Origin: Bacillus sp. FJAT-28004 | GTDB lineage: Bacteria; Bacillota; Bacilli; Paenibacillales; Paenibacillaceae | Reading direction: 5' to 3' | NCBI RefSeq assembly: GCF_001280845.1 | Contig: NZ_LGHP01000001.1 | Coordinates: forward strand, 4,878,665 to 4,942,664 | Length of the DNA: 64,000 nt | Shown here: positions 42,980 to 50,794 of the stretch, in pieces | Layout of the letters: the number at the start of each line of letters is the position of its first letter | How positions within the stretch are numbered: the first letter of the stretch is position 1 | Notes under the pieces: generated by a model | The model's input: only the letters and a program-made list of their open reading frames with translations | Database searches by the model: none | Told to the model about the DNA's origin: nothing | Program-made: the position numbers and the translations under genes

Positions 42980-44884
42980 ATGATGAAAGTACAACGTAAA
43001 TTTTTGATGATCTTCATTTTTTTACTCTTCATTGTCACGCCTTTTTCTGCTACGGCTTCTTATGCCATATCGAATGCACCAAACACAGAAATTACAGACT
43101 GGGAGATGATGTGGGAAGCAGATCCATCCAGCACTGTTCAAGACGCTGCATCAGACTCGAGAGCAAGTGAGTGGCAGCCTTTTTCTTATGGTGATACTTT
43201 ACCAGTGAAACCGGCAAATATTCAATCAGCATGGCTCAGGTTTCAGCTTCCTGACTATGATTTAGCAAGGCCAGCATTATTGATTAACAAGCTTACTGCC
43301 AAAGATGTATCAATATTTATTGATAACAAGCTCGTTTATGAGTCTAAACGAAATTATCCTTTCAATAAAAACGAGATTATTTTGTCTACAACGGGTACTG
43401 AAGCAAATCACATGGTTTATATTCTTTTACATACGGATTCAGATTGGTTAGGTCTGAAGAAACCAATAATTGTTGGTGAAGAGCAGTCTCTCAGCATGCT
43501 TTTTATGAAAAAAGAGATGTTTGACGTCTTTATTGGTGCATCTTTATTAATTATTTCGCTAGCTATGCTGTTGTGTTTTATTTTCCTAAATAAATCTTAT
43601 TTAGACGGTCTAAACTCACTTTGTATCATCATTTTTTCAATTGGATTAATGATTCTCTCTTTATCTCCCTATTTGCATATGGTTTATAAGGAATATGGGT
43701 TTATTATTTACTTCATGTTTGATATCGGTTCAAATTTATTAATGCCTTCGGTTTTTTTCTTTTTTGAGAAGATATTCGGGAAAGGTCCTTTTGGGTTGAT
43801 TACTCGATTTAGAAAATTGTTAGTGATAGTGTCAACAGTGTTAATTGGGTGGTCCCTTTCCTTACTAATTGCAAAGAAAATTTCATACTTTTATATAGCA
43901 TTTACAACCATGTCATTTAGTGGAATAATTCTCATAGGAAACGGGCTATTAATTGTATATCTGATCAGGCTTTGTTTGCAAAAAAATAAAGAAGCAATCA
44001 TTATAACAATAGGTTTTTGCGTTTTTGCGGGAATCGGCGTATTAGAAGTAATATGGTATTTTATAAAAGGTATGAACTATGACTTGTTTTTATGGAAATG
44101 GGGTATTTTTAGTTTTATTGCTGCATTAATTATAATTTTAGCTAGAAGAATATTGCAAAATTATGAACAGGTTGTTAGCTACTCGAAGCAGCTTGAGGTT
44201 TTTAATAATGAACTGCAACGATCCGAAAAAATGGAAATCATCAGTCAATTGGCTGCTTCAGTAGCACATGAGGTTCGTAATCCGCTTCAGGTGACAAGAG
44301 GTTTTCTTCAGTTGCTAGGAGAAAAATCGACGAACGATAAAGAAAAGGGCTATATGGTGCTAGCCATCGATGAGCTAGACCGAGCTTCAGATATTATAAC
44401 GGATTTTTTGACGTTTGCTAAACCTCAGCTTGAACATACGACACTTCTGAATATAGCTGAAGAGATTAAGAAGATAGAAGCAATACTAGTGCCACTAGCA
44501 ACGATGCAGGGCGGAGTCATTAAGGTTGATTTAGCATCTGATTTATATGTTCGTGGTAATTCATCTAAGTTCAAACAAGCGCTTATCAACATTATTAAAA
44601 ATAGCATAGAAGCTTTACATAAAGAAGGGGCTATTATCATACGAGCTTATCAAGATGAATCTCAAAACGTTGTCATTTGTATTAAAGACAATGGCGAGGG
44701 GATGAATGAAGCTGATCTGAAAAAGCTGGGTGAGCCTTACTATTCTAAGAAAACAAAAGGAACAGGACTAGGCTTGATGGTGACTTTCCGGATAATTGAA
44801 GTCATGCAAGGAAAGGTTGAATTTATTAGTACGAAGGGTGTAGGTACTGAAGCTATTATTCAAATTCCATTAGCAAACAAATAG
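42980..44884 (+). CDS. Orphan multi-pass sensor histidine kinase (sporulation-kinase type)
   Basis: The 634-residue kinase has a signal-like first helix, an extracytoplasmic 7TMR-DISM-type domain (about 35-175) and seven or eight membrane helices (about 180-395). The dimerisation box is AASVAHEVRNPLQVTRGFLQLL (near 425-446), and the HATPase has NIIKNSIEAL, DNGEGM and GTGLGL. The HEVRNPL...GFLQL box is the form seen in phosphorelay kinases such as KinA-KinE. There is no partner response regulator gene. It faces the peptide/isoprenoid genes and has a Spo0A-like box upstream. ATG 42980 or 42983 is the start. Confidence 0.88.
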   Translation: MMKVQRKFLMIFIFLLFIVTPFSATASYAISNAPNTEITDWEMMWEADPSSTVQDAASDSRASEWQPFSYGDTLPVKPANIQSAWLRFQLPDYDLARPALLINKLTAKDVSIFIDNKLVYESKRNYPFNKNEIILSTTGTEANHMVYILLHTDSDWLGLKKPIIVGEEQSLSMLFMKKEMFDVFIGASLLIISLAMLLCFIFLNKSYLDGLNSLCIIIFSIGLMILSLSPYLHMVYKEYGFIIYFMFDIGSNLLMPSVFFFFEKIFGKGPFGLITRFRKLLVIVSTVLIGWSLSLLIAKKISYFYIAFTTMSFSGIILIGNGLLIVYLIRLCLQKNKEAIIITIGFCVFAGIGVLEVIWYFIKGMNYDLFLWKWGIFSFIAALIIILARRILQNYEQVVSYSKQLEVFNNELQRSEKMEIISQLAASVAHEVRNPLQVTRGFLQLLGEKSTNDKEKGYMVLAIDELDRASDIITDFLTFAKPQLEHTTLLNIAEEIKKIEAILVPLATMQGGVIKVDLASDLYVRGNSSKFKQALINIIKNSIEALHKEGAIIIRAYQDESQNVVICIKDNGEGMNEADLKKLGEPYYSKKTKGTGLGLMVTFRIIEVMQGKVEFISTKGVGTEAIIQIPLANK

Positions 44885-44926
44885 CGCTAACTGCTCTTAT
44901 GAGAGCAATTAGCGCTATTTTCTTTT
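44881..44926. terminator. Bidirectional terminator between the kinase and the NHLP peptide gene
   Basis: AATAGCGCTAA and TTAGCGCTATT enclose an inner TGCTCT/AGAGCA stem with T-rich tails on both strands. Confidence 0.9.
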
Positions 44927-45167
44927 ATTGCCAAGCTGCTGCTTCGACTTGATCTACGCTCTTCATAGTTTTAGGATTTTCCGGAAGCACCAAATAAAAT
45001 TTATTTGCCGATTCTTCAACAACCTCTACTTCGATTGTATCCGGAACTTCGATTCCGAAAGCTTCTTTTACCGCTTCTTTCGGATTGGCGATAAGTTGTT
45101 TCTTGAATTCGGCATCTTCCCAAGCTTTTTGAATAATTTGATCTTTTAATGGTTGTTCATTGGACAC
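44925..45167 (-). CDS. NHLP-leader family peptide (candidate RiPP precursor)
   Basis: The 80-residue peptide resembles nitrile-hydratase-like (NHLP) leader peptides of RiPPs: a helical start (IIQKAWEDAEFKKQLIANPK, 11-30), then IEVPDTIEVEVVEE, and the block KFYLVLPENP at 56-65. The remaining 15 residues (KTMKSVDQVEAAAWQ) would be the core, with one Trp next to last. GTG 45165-45167 follows GGAAGGGTG and gives the standard family start; a longer frame adds residues with no family support. It lies 115 bases after an isoprenoid-synthase-like gene in the same direction. A non-modified protein of this fold is possible. Confidence 0.85.
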   Translation of the reverse strand: MSNEQPLKDQIIQKAWEDAEFKKQLIANPKEAVKEAFGIEVPDTIEVEVVEESANKFYLVLPENPKTMKSVDQVEAAAWQ

Positions 45168-45221
45168 AATAATCACCCTTCCGAATATGTATAAGTTTAC
45201 CATACTCAGTCTATCATGCCC

Positions 45222-45231
45222 TTTCGACAAA
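45222..45231 (-). promoter_or_regulatory. Spo0A box upstream of the NHLP peptide gene
   Basis: The minus strand reads TTTGTCGAAA, a perfect match to the Spo0A-box consensus, 55 bases before the GTG start. Confidence 0.65.
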
Positions 45232-45251
45232 TTCTATATAAATTTTCAAAT

Positions 45252-45261
45252 ATTCGACAAT
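45252..45261 (-). promoter_or_regulatory. Second Spo0A-box-like site upstream of the NHLP peptide gene
   Basis: The minus strand reads ATTGTCGAAT, with the core TTGTCGAA intact. It lies 30 bases (about three helical turns) from the perfect box, so both face the same side of the DNA. Confidence 0.55.
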
Positions 45262-45282
45262 TAATAGATTCTATTGTACCTT

Positions 45283-46215
45283 TTATATAGATATTTTAGA
45301 TAAAAAGTAGTTAAATCCACCCTCAAGCAGCAACTTTTTGTTTGATTCTATCGTCTTATTAACGTGGTTCAAATGATTTAGTATATAACGATGAAATGCT
45401 ACTAGTTCACTAGATCCTGTTTCCAAGTCGCTTAGTCGATATTCATTATCCATAGCAAGCTGAACATAAGGCCCCAGGCATCCCCGAATAAAGATCTCAT
45501 TCTCAATCTCTTGTTCAGTTAAAGGCTCGTCAGATGTCCTACTAGCAGCAATCATCGCAAGCAAGCCATTGTAGCTGCCTTCAGCCAAATCTTCCTTCCA
45601 ATCCTGGTAGTCGTCAGACATCTGAAGAGTCATCAGTACGATATCAATTGCAAGTTCCATCTTCTCAATGAGCTCCGAGCGCCCTGCTAACAAGAGCGCG
45701 CCAGTGCTTGCGATTTTGACGGGACCTGCTTTGCCAGCTGTGCGAATAGGGTTGTTTACAAAATAATTATCGCGATCCTCATTGGTGACACTTTCGGCCC
45801 AGTTCGTTACATAATGGTCGTAATACCCCCAAAATGGTGAATCGGATGGAAACAGATCACGGAATACATGGAACATTTCGAGTAGAAGGAGGTTGCCGAG
45901 CGCCAGCTGTTCCTTCCAATTTGATGCAGGCTTGCTGTCCATCACATCATCCTGAATAAAAAAATAAAGCATTCCATATACATTAGCTAATGCAAGCGCT
46001 TCACATTGTGAATCATTAATTTCACTCGGCTCTTTCATCCAGAAGGGTAGAAGGCTGCATATGTAGTCTTTATTGCTATCCTGCTTAACGGGATTGAACT
46101 TATGTGCATAAACGAGACCAATGCTGTCAAGCGGTGTTGGGAAAGTCGCAATACGAGCCTCTGCTTGGGCGTAAATACTCTCGAGCTGTGGGATATAACG
46201 GGTAAACCATTCCAT
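45283..46215 (-). CDS. Class I isoprenoid-synthase-fold enzyme
   Basis: The 310-residue protein has the two aspartate-rich metal motifs of class I prenyl synthases: IQDDVMDS (D89, D90, D93) and MSDDYQDW (D201, D202, D205). The sequence between is all-helical and divergent from housekeeping polyprenyl synthases. It could use an allylic diphosphate such as farnesyl or geranyl diphosphate. It has its own promoter, a GGAGG site before ATG 46215, and is followed by the NHLP peptide gene. By length, motif pair and peptide neighbour it recalls ComQ, which prenylates the ComX pheromone on Trp; homology to ComQ itself is not claimed. Confidence 0.8.
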   Translation of the reverse strand: MEWFTRYIPQLESIYAQAEARIATFPTPLDSIGLVYAHKFNPVKQDSNKDYICSLLPFWMKEPSEINDSQCEALALANVYGMLYFFIQDDVMDSKPASNWKEQLALGNLLLLEMFHVFRDLFPSDSPFWGYYDHYVTNWAESVTNEDRDNYFVNNPIRTAGKAGPVKIASTGALLLAGRSELIEKMELAIDIVLMTLQMSDDYQDWKEDLAEGSYNGLLAMIAASRTSDEPLTEQEIENEIFIRGCLGPYVQLAMDNEYRLSDLETGSSELVAFHRYILNHLNHVNKTIESNKKLLLEGGFNYFLSKISI

Positions 46216-46277
46216 GAAAATGTCCTCCGCTGCGATGGGATATAAGGCAATCGACTATACTAAATAACGATTTGATG

Positions 46278-46305
46278 CATATAAATAGTATATGAACGGT
46301 GTCAA
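46278..46305 (-). promoter_or_regulatory. Promoter of the isoprenoid-synthase-like gene
   Basis: On the minus strand TTGACA (46300-46305) and TATATG (46278-46283) are 16 bases apart, about 65 bases before the start codon. Confidence 0.6.
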
Positions 46306-46589
46306 TCTTTTCCTACTATATCATTTTTCAAAAAAGAAAATCTTAACATTTTTTTAAGCATGAGGAAGAAAAAGCCGAAGTCTGTATTGAGTAATACGAG
46401 GAAATCCAGTAAAATGGATTAAGATTAACAAAATAGGTGAAGTTAGTAGATGAACCTCTGTCACGCTATGCTTATAGAACTGGACTAAGGTCGGGGATGA
46501 ATCTATTACCTGAGCAGGTTTAGAATTTAGTGCTCCTGCATTAAAGTTAATACCTAGATGAAAGTTCTTTAATGTGGAGGTAGTATGGC
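46306..46589. other. Intergenic region before the NlpC/P60-like gene
   Basis: I see no gene here. It carries A/T-rich stretches near 46320-46345 and the GGAGGT ribosome binding site of the downstream gene at 46576. No clear sigma-A promoter for that gene stands out. Confidence 0.5.
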
Positions 46590-47159
46590 ATGAATAGAGA
46601 TGTTGAAATTTATGTTCTCTTAACGAATACGGGAACACTATTCTCAAAGACAATCAGATGGTACACTAAAAATATGCTGAATCACGCGTCAATAGCATTT
46701 GACAGGGATTTGAATGAAGTATATAGCTTTGGTAGAAAAAATCCGAACAATCCGTTTTTTGCTGGATTTGTGAAAGAGGATGTACGGGGCGATTTTTTTG
46801 AGAATTCAACCTGCGCTTTATATAGATGTACAATAAGCCATTGTGCATATATAAACATAAGAAATCAAATTCATTACATGGAGAAAAATCGCGATCAGTA
46901 TAAATACAACCTGCTAGGCATGTTTGGCATCATGCTTAATATTGAGATGAAACGAGAATACGCATACTTTTGCTCGCAGTTCGTAGCCTCTGTTTTTGAG
47001 GAAAGCGGCGTGAATCTTGTTAATAAACCTTCCTTATTCGTAACGCCTGCTGATTTGGAGAAAACAACGTTACTAGAGTTAGTTTACCACGGTAAGCTGC
47101 ACGCTTATACAGGGGTACAAGAGGAAATAAAAGCAACTGGAACCTTCCGAACGGCGTAA
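46590..47159 (+). CDS. Permuted papain-like (YiiX / NlpC-P60-like) protein
   Basis: The 189-residue protein resembles circularly permuted NlpC/P60 cysteine hydrolases: an early histidine in KNMLNHASIAFD (near 28-39) and a later cysteine in YFCSQFVASVFEESG (near 130-144). Such proteins cleave amide or ester bonds in peptides, peptidoglycan or lipids. No signal peptide is visible. GGAGGT precedes ATG 46590. The substrate is unknown. Confidence 0.8.
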   Translation: MNRDVEIYVLLTNTGTLFSKTIRWYTKNMLNHASIAFDRDLNEVYSFGRKNPNNPFFAGFVKEDVRGDFFENSTCALYRCTISHCAYINIRNQIHYMEKNRDQYKYNLLGMFGIMLNIEMKREYAYFCSQFVASVFEESGVNLVNKPSLFVTPADLEKTTLLELVYHGKLHAYTGVQEEIKATGTFRTA

Positions 47160-47194
47160 AGAAGATCTCACGTGTTGAGGTCTTTTTCTTTTTT
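47158..47194 (+). terminator. Terminator after the NlpC/P60-like gene
   Basis: AAGAAGATCTCA-CGTGT-TGAGGTCTTTTTCTTTTTT forms a stem ending in a T-rich tail. Confidence 0.85.
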
Positions 47195-47244
47195 ATAGTG
47201 GTAACATGACGAAAAAATGATCACAGCAAGGAGGCTGGTTAACG

Positions 47245-48327
47245 ATGTCTGTTATAAGCTTTGGAATAGTCGGCGGAGGCTGGCGCGCAGAGTTTTACAT
47301 ACGTATTGCAAAAGCACTGCCTGATAAATTCTACATTCATACGATACTCGTTCGTGACGAGGAGAAAGGGCGGCTGCTGGAGGCAAAATGGGGCATACGG
47401 ACTGTTCGCAATATGGATCAGTTTACGGCTGCGGCTAAGGACTTCAGCTTCGCTGTCGTATCCGTTCCGAGAACAGCGGCTCCTACTATTATCCAAGAGT
47501 TAGCCGAACGGCAAATTCCGGTGCTTGCGGAGACGCCTCCAGCGGCCGATTTGGAAGCATTAACCGCACTGTATCATTCGCTGCCTAAGGATGCAATGGT
47601 ACAAGTGGCCGAACAGTATTTATTTCAACCGATGCATGCCGCTCGTATTCAGATCGCCCGCTCTGGGAAGCTTGGTGAGATATCGCAAGCACAGGTATCA
47701 GCTGCTCATGATTATCACGGGATTAGCTTAATTAGACAGCTTCTTGGCGTTGGCTTCGAGCAGGCAAGCATTATCGGACAGACATTCGAATCGAAGATCA
47801 TGCAAGGGCCGAGCAGACAAGGGGATCCGCTCGAAGAACGAATGGTTCAATCTGTGCAGCGAATCGCAACTCTCCGATTCGGCGATAAGCTGGCTGTGTA
47901 CGATTTTACGGGAGATCAGTATTTCTCTTGGATACGGCGCAGTCGCATGCTCGTAAGAGGCAGTAAAGGTGAGCTTGTAGACTCGGAAGTCAGTTATTTA
48001 AAGGATTACGCAACGCCCATCCATATGGAGCTTCGCAGGGTAGACACCGGTCATCACGGCAATTTGGAAGGTTATTATCATCGCGGGGTTATCGCGGATG
48101 GAGAATGGTTGTACCAGAATCCAGTTGCTCCCGCAAGGCTTAGTGATGATGAGATTGCAATAGCGACATGCTTGCTGCGAATGGGTCTTCTCGCCTCTGG
48201 GCAGGGAGCTTCCTTCTATAGCCTGGCAGAAGCGGCACAGGATCACTACTTGGCCTTACTGATGGGGGAAGCGATGGCATCAGGACAAACGGTTTATACA
48301 GAAAGACAAGTCTGGATGACTGAATGA
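47245..48327 (+). CDS. Gfo/Idh/MocA family oxidoreductase
   Basis: The 360-residue protein has a Rossmann start (VISFGIVGGGWRAEFYIRIA) but the usual EKP lysine motif reads LAETPPAAD (near 93-101), so the conserved lysine is missing. This suggests altered or no dehydrogenase activity, or another binding role. The C-terminal domain is of family type. GCAAGGAGG lies upstream of ATG 47245. Confidence 0.88.
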   Translation: MSVISFGIVGGGWRAEFYIRIAKALPDKFYIHTILVRDEEKGRLLEAKWGIRTVRNMDQFTAAAKDFSFAVVSVPRTAAPTIIQELAERQIPVLAETPPAADLEALTALYHSLPKDAMVQVAEQYLFQPMHAARIQIARSGKLGEISQAQVSAAHDYHGISLIRQLLGVGFEQASIIGQTFESKIMQGPSRQGDPLEERMVQSVQRIATLRFGDKLAVYDFTGDQYFSWIRRSRMLVRGSKGELVDSEVSYLKDYATPIHMELRRVDTGHHGNLEGYYHRGVIADGEWLYQNPVAPARLSDDEIAIATCLLRMGLLASGQGASFYSLAEAAQDHYLALLMGEAMASGQTVYTERQVWMTE

Positions 48328-48678
48328 TCTTGACCGCCAATAGGACAATTAGCACTATGCAAAATTGGTACCAATTACATGCAGGAGTGACGCATAGCCT
48401 GTGCTTAAATTATTATATAAATAGAAGACTCCTAATCACTATTATTGTGATAGAGTCTTTTTTTTATTTTGTGAACGATCACAATATTAAAGCGATGTTC
48501 GGTATGCATTTTGACCGTGAGGGATTTACCTTGAATAAAAGTAGTGATAGCCTTTATAATTTGACAAGAGTGCGATGGTTGATTAGTCGTATGAAGAACG
48601 CGATCAATGCGTCATTCGACTGGGCGATCAATACGTTCTAACATAATCAGAACTTAATTAATCGAGGAGTTTAAATGG
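48328..48678 (+). other. Intergenic region between the oxidoreductase and GH18 genes
   Basis: It holds a terminator (48425-48466) and, after it, a weak reading frame of about 48 codons from 48498 with no good ribosome binding site. Otherwise I see nothing. Confidence 0.5.
48425..48466 (+). terminator. Terminator after the oxidoreductase
   Basis: AGACTC...ATCAC pairs with GTGAT...GAGTCT and is followed by eight T. Confidence 0.85.
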
Positions 48679-49773
48679 ATGACGAAACGAAATGCTCTCA
48701 TTGCAGCATGTTTGCTTGTGGTGCTTATAGGCGCGGCTATCATTATTTTCAGCCTTATGGATCGCACGAAGGAAGGGGAGCATTCGTCTAATGGGAATAA
48801 GCAGCATACTGCAGACGTCGCACTACCTGTATTATCAGCATGGATTGTGGATTGGCAATGGAAACAGGGCTTAGAGGACCTGAGTATTATTAAAGGTGAA
48901 TTAACGAGCTTGCAGCTGTTTGCAGCCTATTTCGATTATAAGGATAGTCTGTATTTTACGGATAAATTCCAGCAGGCGTTGCCTGAAATCATGAAGGTAT
49001 ATAAGAAGAACGAACAGCAGCAAATATATATGACCATTGTAAACGACCAATTCAATGAAAACGGTGAATCTATTCAAAAGGATTCAAGCTTAATCACGCG
49101 GTTAGTCGCCTCTGAGAAGAGCCGTAAGAAACATGTGGATGAATTGCTTGCAGCCGTTGATCAATTTGGCGTGAACGGTATTGAGATCAATTATGAGCGA
49201 GTCGAGGAACAAGATTGGGAGCGGGTACTGCTTTTCTATTCGGAGCTTTATGCTCGCTTGCAGAAAGAAGGAAAATCACTTCGTATTGTATTGGAACCAC
49301 GAGCGCCTATTGAACAATTCAAGCTTCCGGAAGGCCCTGACTATGTTATGATGGCTTACAACTTATATGGCTCACATAGCGGACCAGGACCGAATGCTGA
49401 TAAAGCTTTTATTGAACAATTGGCAAGCAGAATGGAAGTACTGCCTGGCAAGCCGTATATGGCTTTCTCGGTTGGCGGCTTTGATTGGCGTGAGGATGGC
49501 AAGGTCGAAGCTTTGACCGAGGAGAGGGCGGCGCTGTTGTTAAAGCAGACAGGTAGTACTGCGCAGCGTGATCAAGCGAGTGGAAGCATGTACTTTGAAT
49601 ATACAGATGCGGAAACCGATAATATGAAGCATACCGTATGGTATGCTGATCAAGTAACGATATCCCAGTGGCTAGACATCGCTAAGAGAAGCGGTTATAG
49701 CAAGGCAGCAATATGGAGACTCGGAGAAATCGAAATGGATTCACTGAGTAACTTAAAGCTTCATACAAAATAA
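48679..49773 (+). CDS. Glycoside hydrolase family 18-like membrane-anchored protein
   Basis: The 364-residue protein has one N-terminal membrane anchor (about 5-27) and an extracytoplasmic TIM-barrel domain similar to GH18. The active-site motif reads FGVNGIEINYERV (near 159-171), with the glutamate in the catalytic position but the upstream aspartates of the classic DGxDxDxE replaced. Bacillales relatives act on peptidoglycan or chitin-like glycans, often in spores. With the reduced motif, activity is uncertain. GAGGAG precedes ATG 48679. Confidence 0.82.
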   Translation: MTKRNALIAACLLVVLIGAAIIIFSLMDRTKEGEHSSNGNKQHTADVALPVLSAWIVDWQWKQGLEDLSIIKGELTSLQLFAAYFDYKDSLYFTDKFQQALPEIMKVYKKNEQQQIYMTIVNDQFNENGESIQKDSSLITRLVASEKSRKKHVDELLAAVDQFGVNGIEINYERVEEQDWERVLLFYSELYARLQKEGKSLRIVLEPRAPIEQFKLPEGPDYVMMAYNLYGSHSGPGPNADKAFIEQLASRMEVLPGKPYMAFSVGGFDWREDGKVEALTEERAALLLKQTGSTAQRDQASGSMYFEYTDAETDNMKHTVWYADQVTISQWLDIAKRSGYSKAAIWRLGEIEMDSLSNLKLHTK

Positions 49774-49787
49774 AATAAGGTATGATA

Positions 49788-49836
49788 AAGTGCTTCCGAA
49801 GCTAATTAAAACAGCTGCGGAAGCACTTTTCTTTAG
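49788..49836 (+). terminator. Terminator after the GH18-like gene
   Basis: AAGTGCTTCCG and CGGAAGCACTT form a perfect 11-base stem with a TTTTCTTT tail. Confidence 0.9.
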
Positions 49837-49851
49837 TACTGAAATAATCCA

Positions 49852-49881
49852 TTGACAATGATTATCATTAACGAATATACT
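49852..49881 (+). promoter_or_regulatory. efe promoter with Fur box
   Basis: TTGACA (49852-49857) and TATACT (49876-49881) are 18 bases apart. The 19-base segment GACAATGATTATCATTAAC between them closely follows the classic Fur box GATAATGATAATCATTATC. Iron-dependent repression by Fur follows from this. Confidence 0.88.
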
Positions 49882-49932
49882 TCATTTTAGGACAAAAACA
49901 GATCCAATTTATTGGAGTAGGGAGCAATTATA

Positions 49933-50790
49933 ATGAAGTTTAAATTAATGACCTTTTTACTGGCTTGTACGGTTGTTTTTACAGGGTGCGGCTCAAATAG
50001 TGCAGATAAGAATGATCCTAAACAAGCGGTAAGCAATGGAGCAGGCGAAGCTGCCGTTTCGGACGAAGTTTGGGCTCCAATCTTGGATAGCTACCGTCAG
50101 TTTACGATTGAGCAGGCCGATACATTTATTTTGGAAACAGAGAAGTTTGTAACAGCTGTGAAAAGCGGCGATGTTGCTGCAGCTAAACAGCTGTATGCAC
50201 CGACGCGCATGTACTTTGAACGTATTGAGCCGATTGCTGAAGCGCTTGGCGATCTCGATCCGAACATTGATGCACGCGAGAATGACGTTGAGGAAAAGGA
50301 CTGGCGTGGATTCCACCGCATAGAACAGGCGCTGTGGGAGAAGAACTCTACCGAGGGTATGGGCGAATATGCTGATCGTTTATTGGAGGATGTAAAGCTG
50401 CTTCGCGCCTTGATGGAGACGGTTGAGGTTGAACCAAGCCTGCTTGTCACTGGAGCGGTAGAGCTGCTTAATGAAGTATCCTCTTCGAAGGTAACGGGTG
50501 AGGAAGAACGTTATTCTCATACAGATCTGTATGATTTTGCAGCTAACGTGGAAGGCGCAGACAAGATTTATCAGCTGGTTAAAGCTGAATTGAATAAAAA
50601 GGATGCTGCACTAGATGAGCAAATCGGCAAAGGTTTTGCTGATCTTGAGCAAGCGCTGTCGGCTTACAAATCAGGTGATGGCTATGTGTCCTATTTAGAT
50701 TTGAAAGAGGAAGATACGAAGAAGCTTAGCCAGCTTATCGATGCGCTTGCCGAGCCGCTTTCTCAAATGGGTACGATATTGGAGGCTTAA
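49933..50790 (+). CDS. efeO: EfeO/EfeM-type iron-uptake lipoprotein
   Basis: The 285-residue lipoprotein (VVFTGCGSN, lipid site near residue 20) has an imelysin/EfeM domain with the family segment DWRGFHRIEQALWE near 121-134. It probably binds iron outside the membrane and passes it to EfeB and EfeU. It is the first gene of the efeOBU operon, under a Fur box, and ends four bases before the efeB start. Confidence 0.92.
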   Translation: MKFKLMTFLLACTVVFTGCGSNSADKNDPKQAVSNGAGEAAVSDEVWAPILDSYRQFTIEQADTFILETEKFVTAVKSGDVAAAKQLYAPTRMYFERIEPIAEALGDLDPNIDARENDVEEKDWRGFHRIEQALWEKNSTEGMGEYADRLLEDVKLLRALMETVEVEPSLLVTGAVELLNEVSSSKVTGEEERYSHTDLYDFAANVEGADKIYQLVKAELNKKDAALDEQIGKGFADLEQALSAYKSGDGYVSYLDLKEEDTKKLSQLIDALAEPLSQMGTILEA

Positions 50791-50794
50791 CAAC

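Noticed and set aside
45168..45230. Longer N-terminus for the NHLP peptide
   Set aside because: The added residues (MSKGHDRLSMVNLYIFGRVI) do not fit the family, overlap the Spo0A-box region, and the GTG at 45167 has a good ribosome binding site.
48324..48641. Open frame of 105 codons overlapping the oxidoreductase stop
   Set aside because: It runs through a clear terminator hairpin, has no ribosome binding site and its residues match nothing I recognise. The inner 48-codon part after the terminator also lacks a good start.
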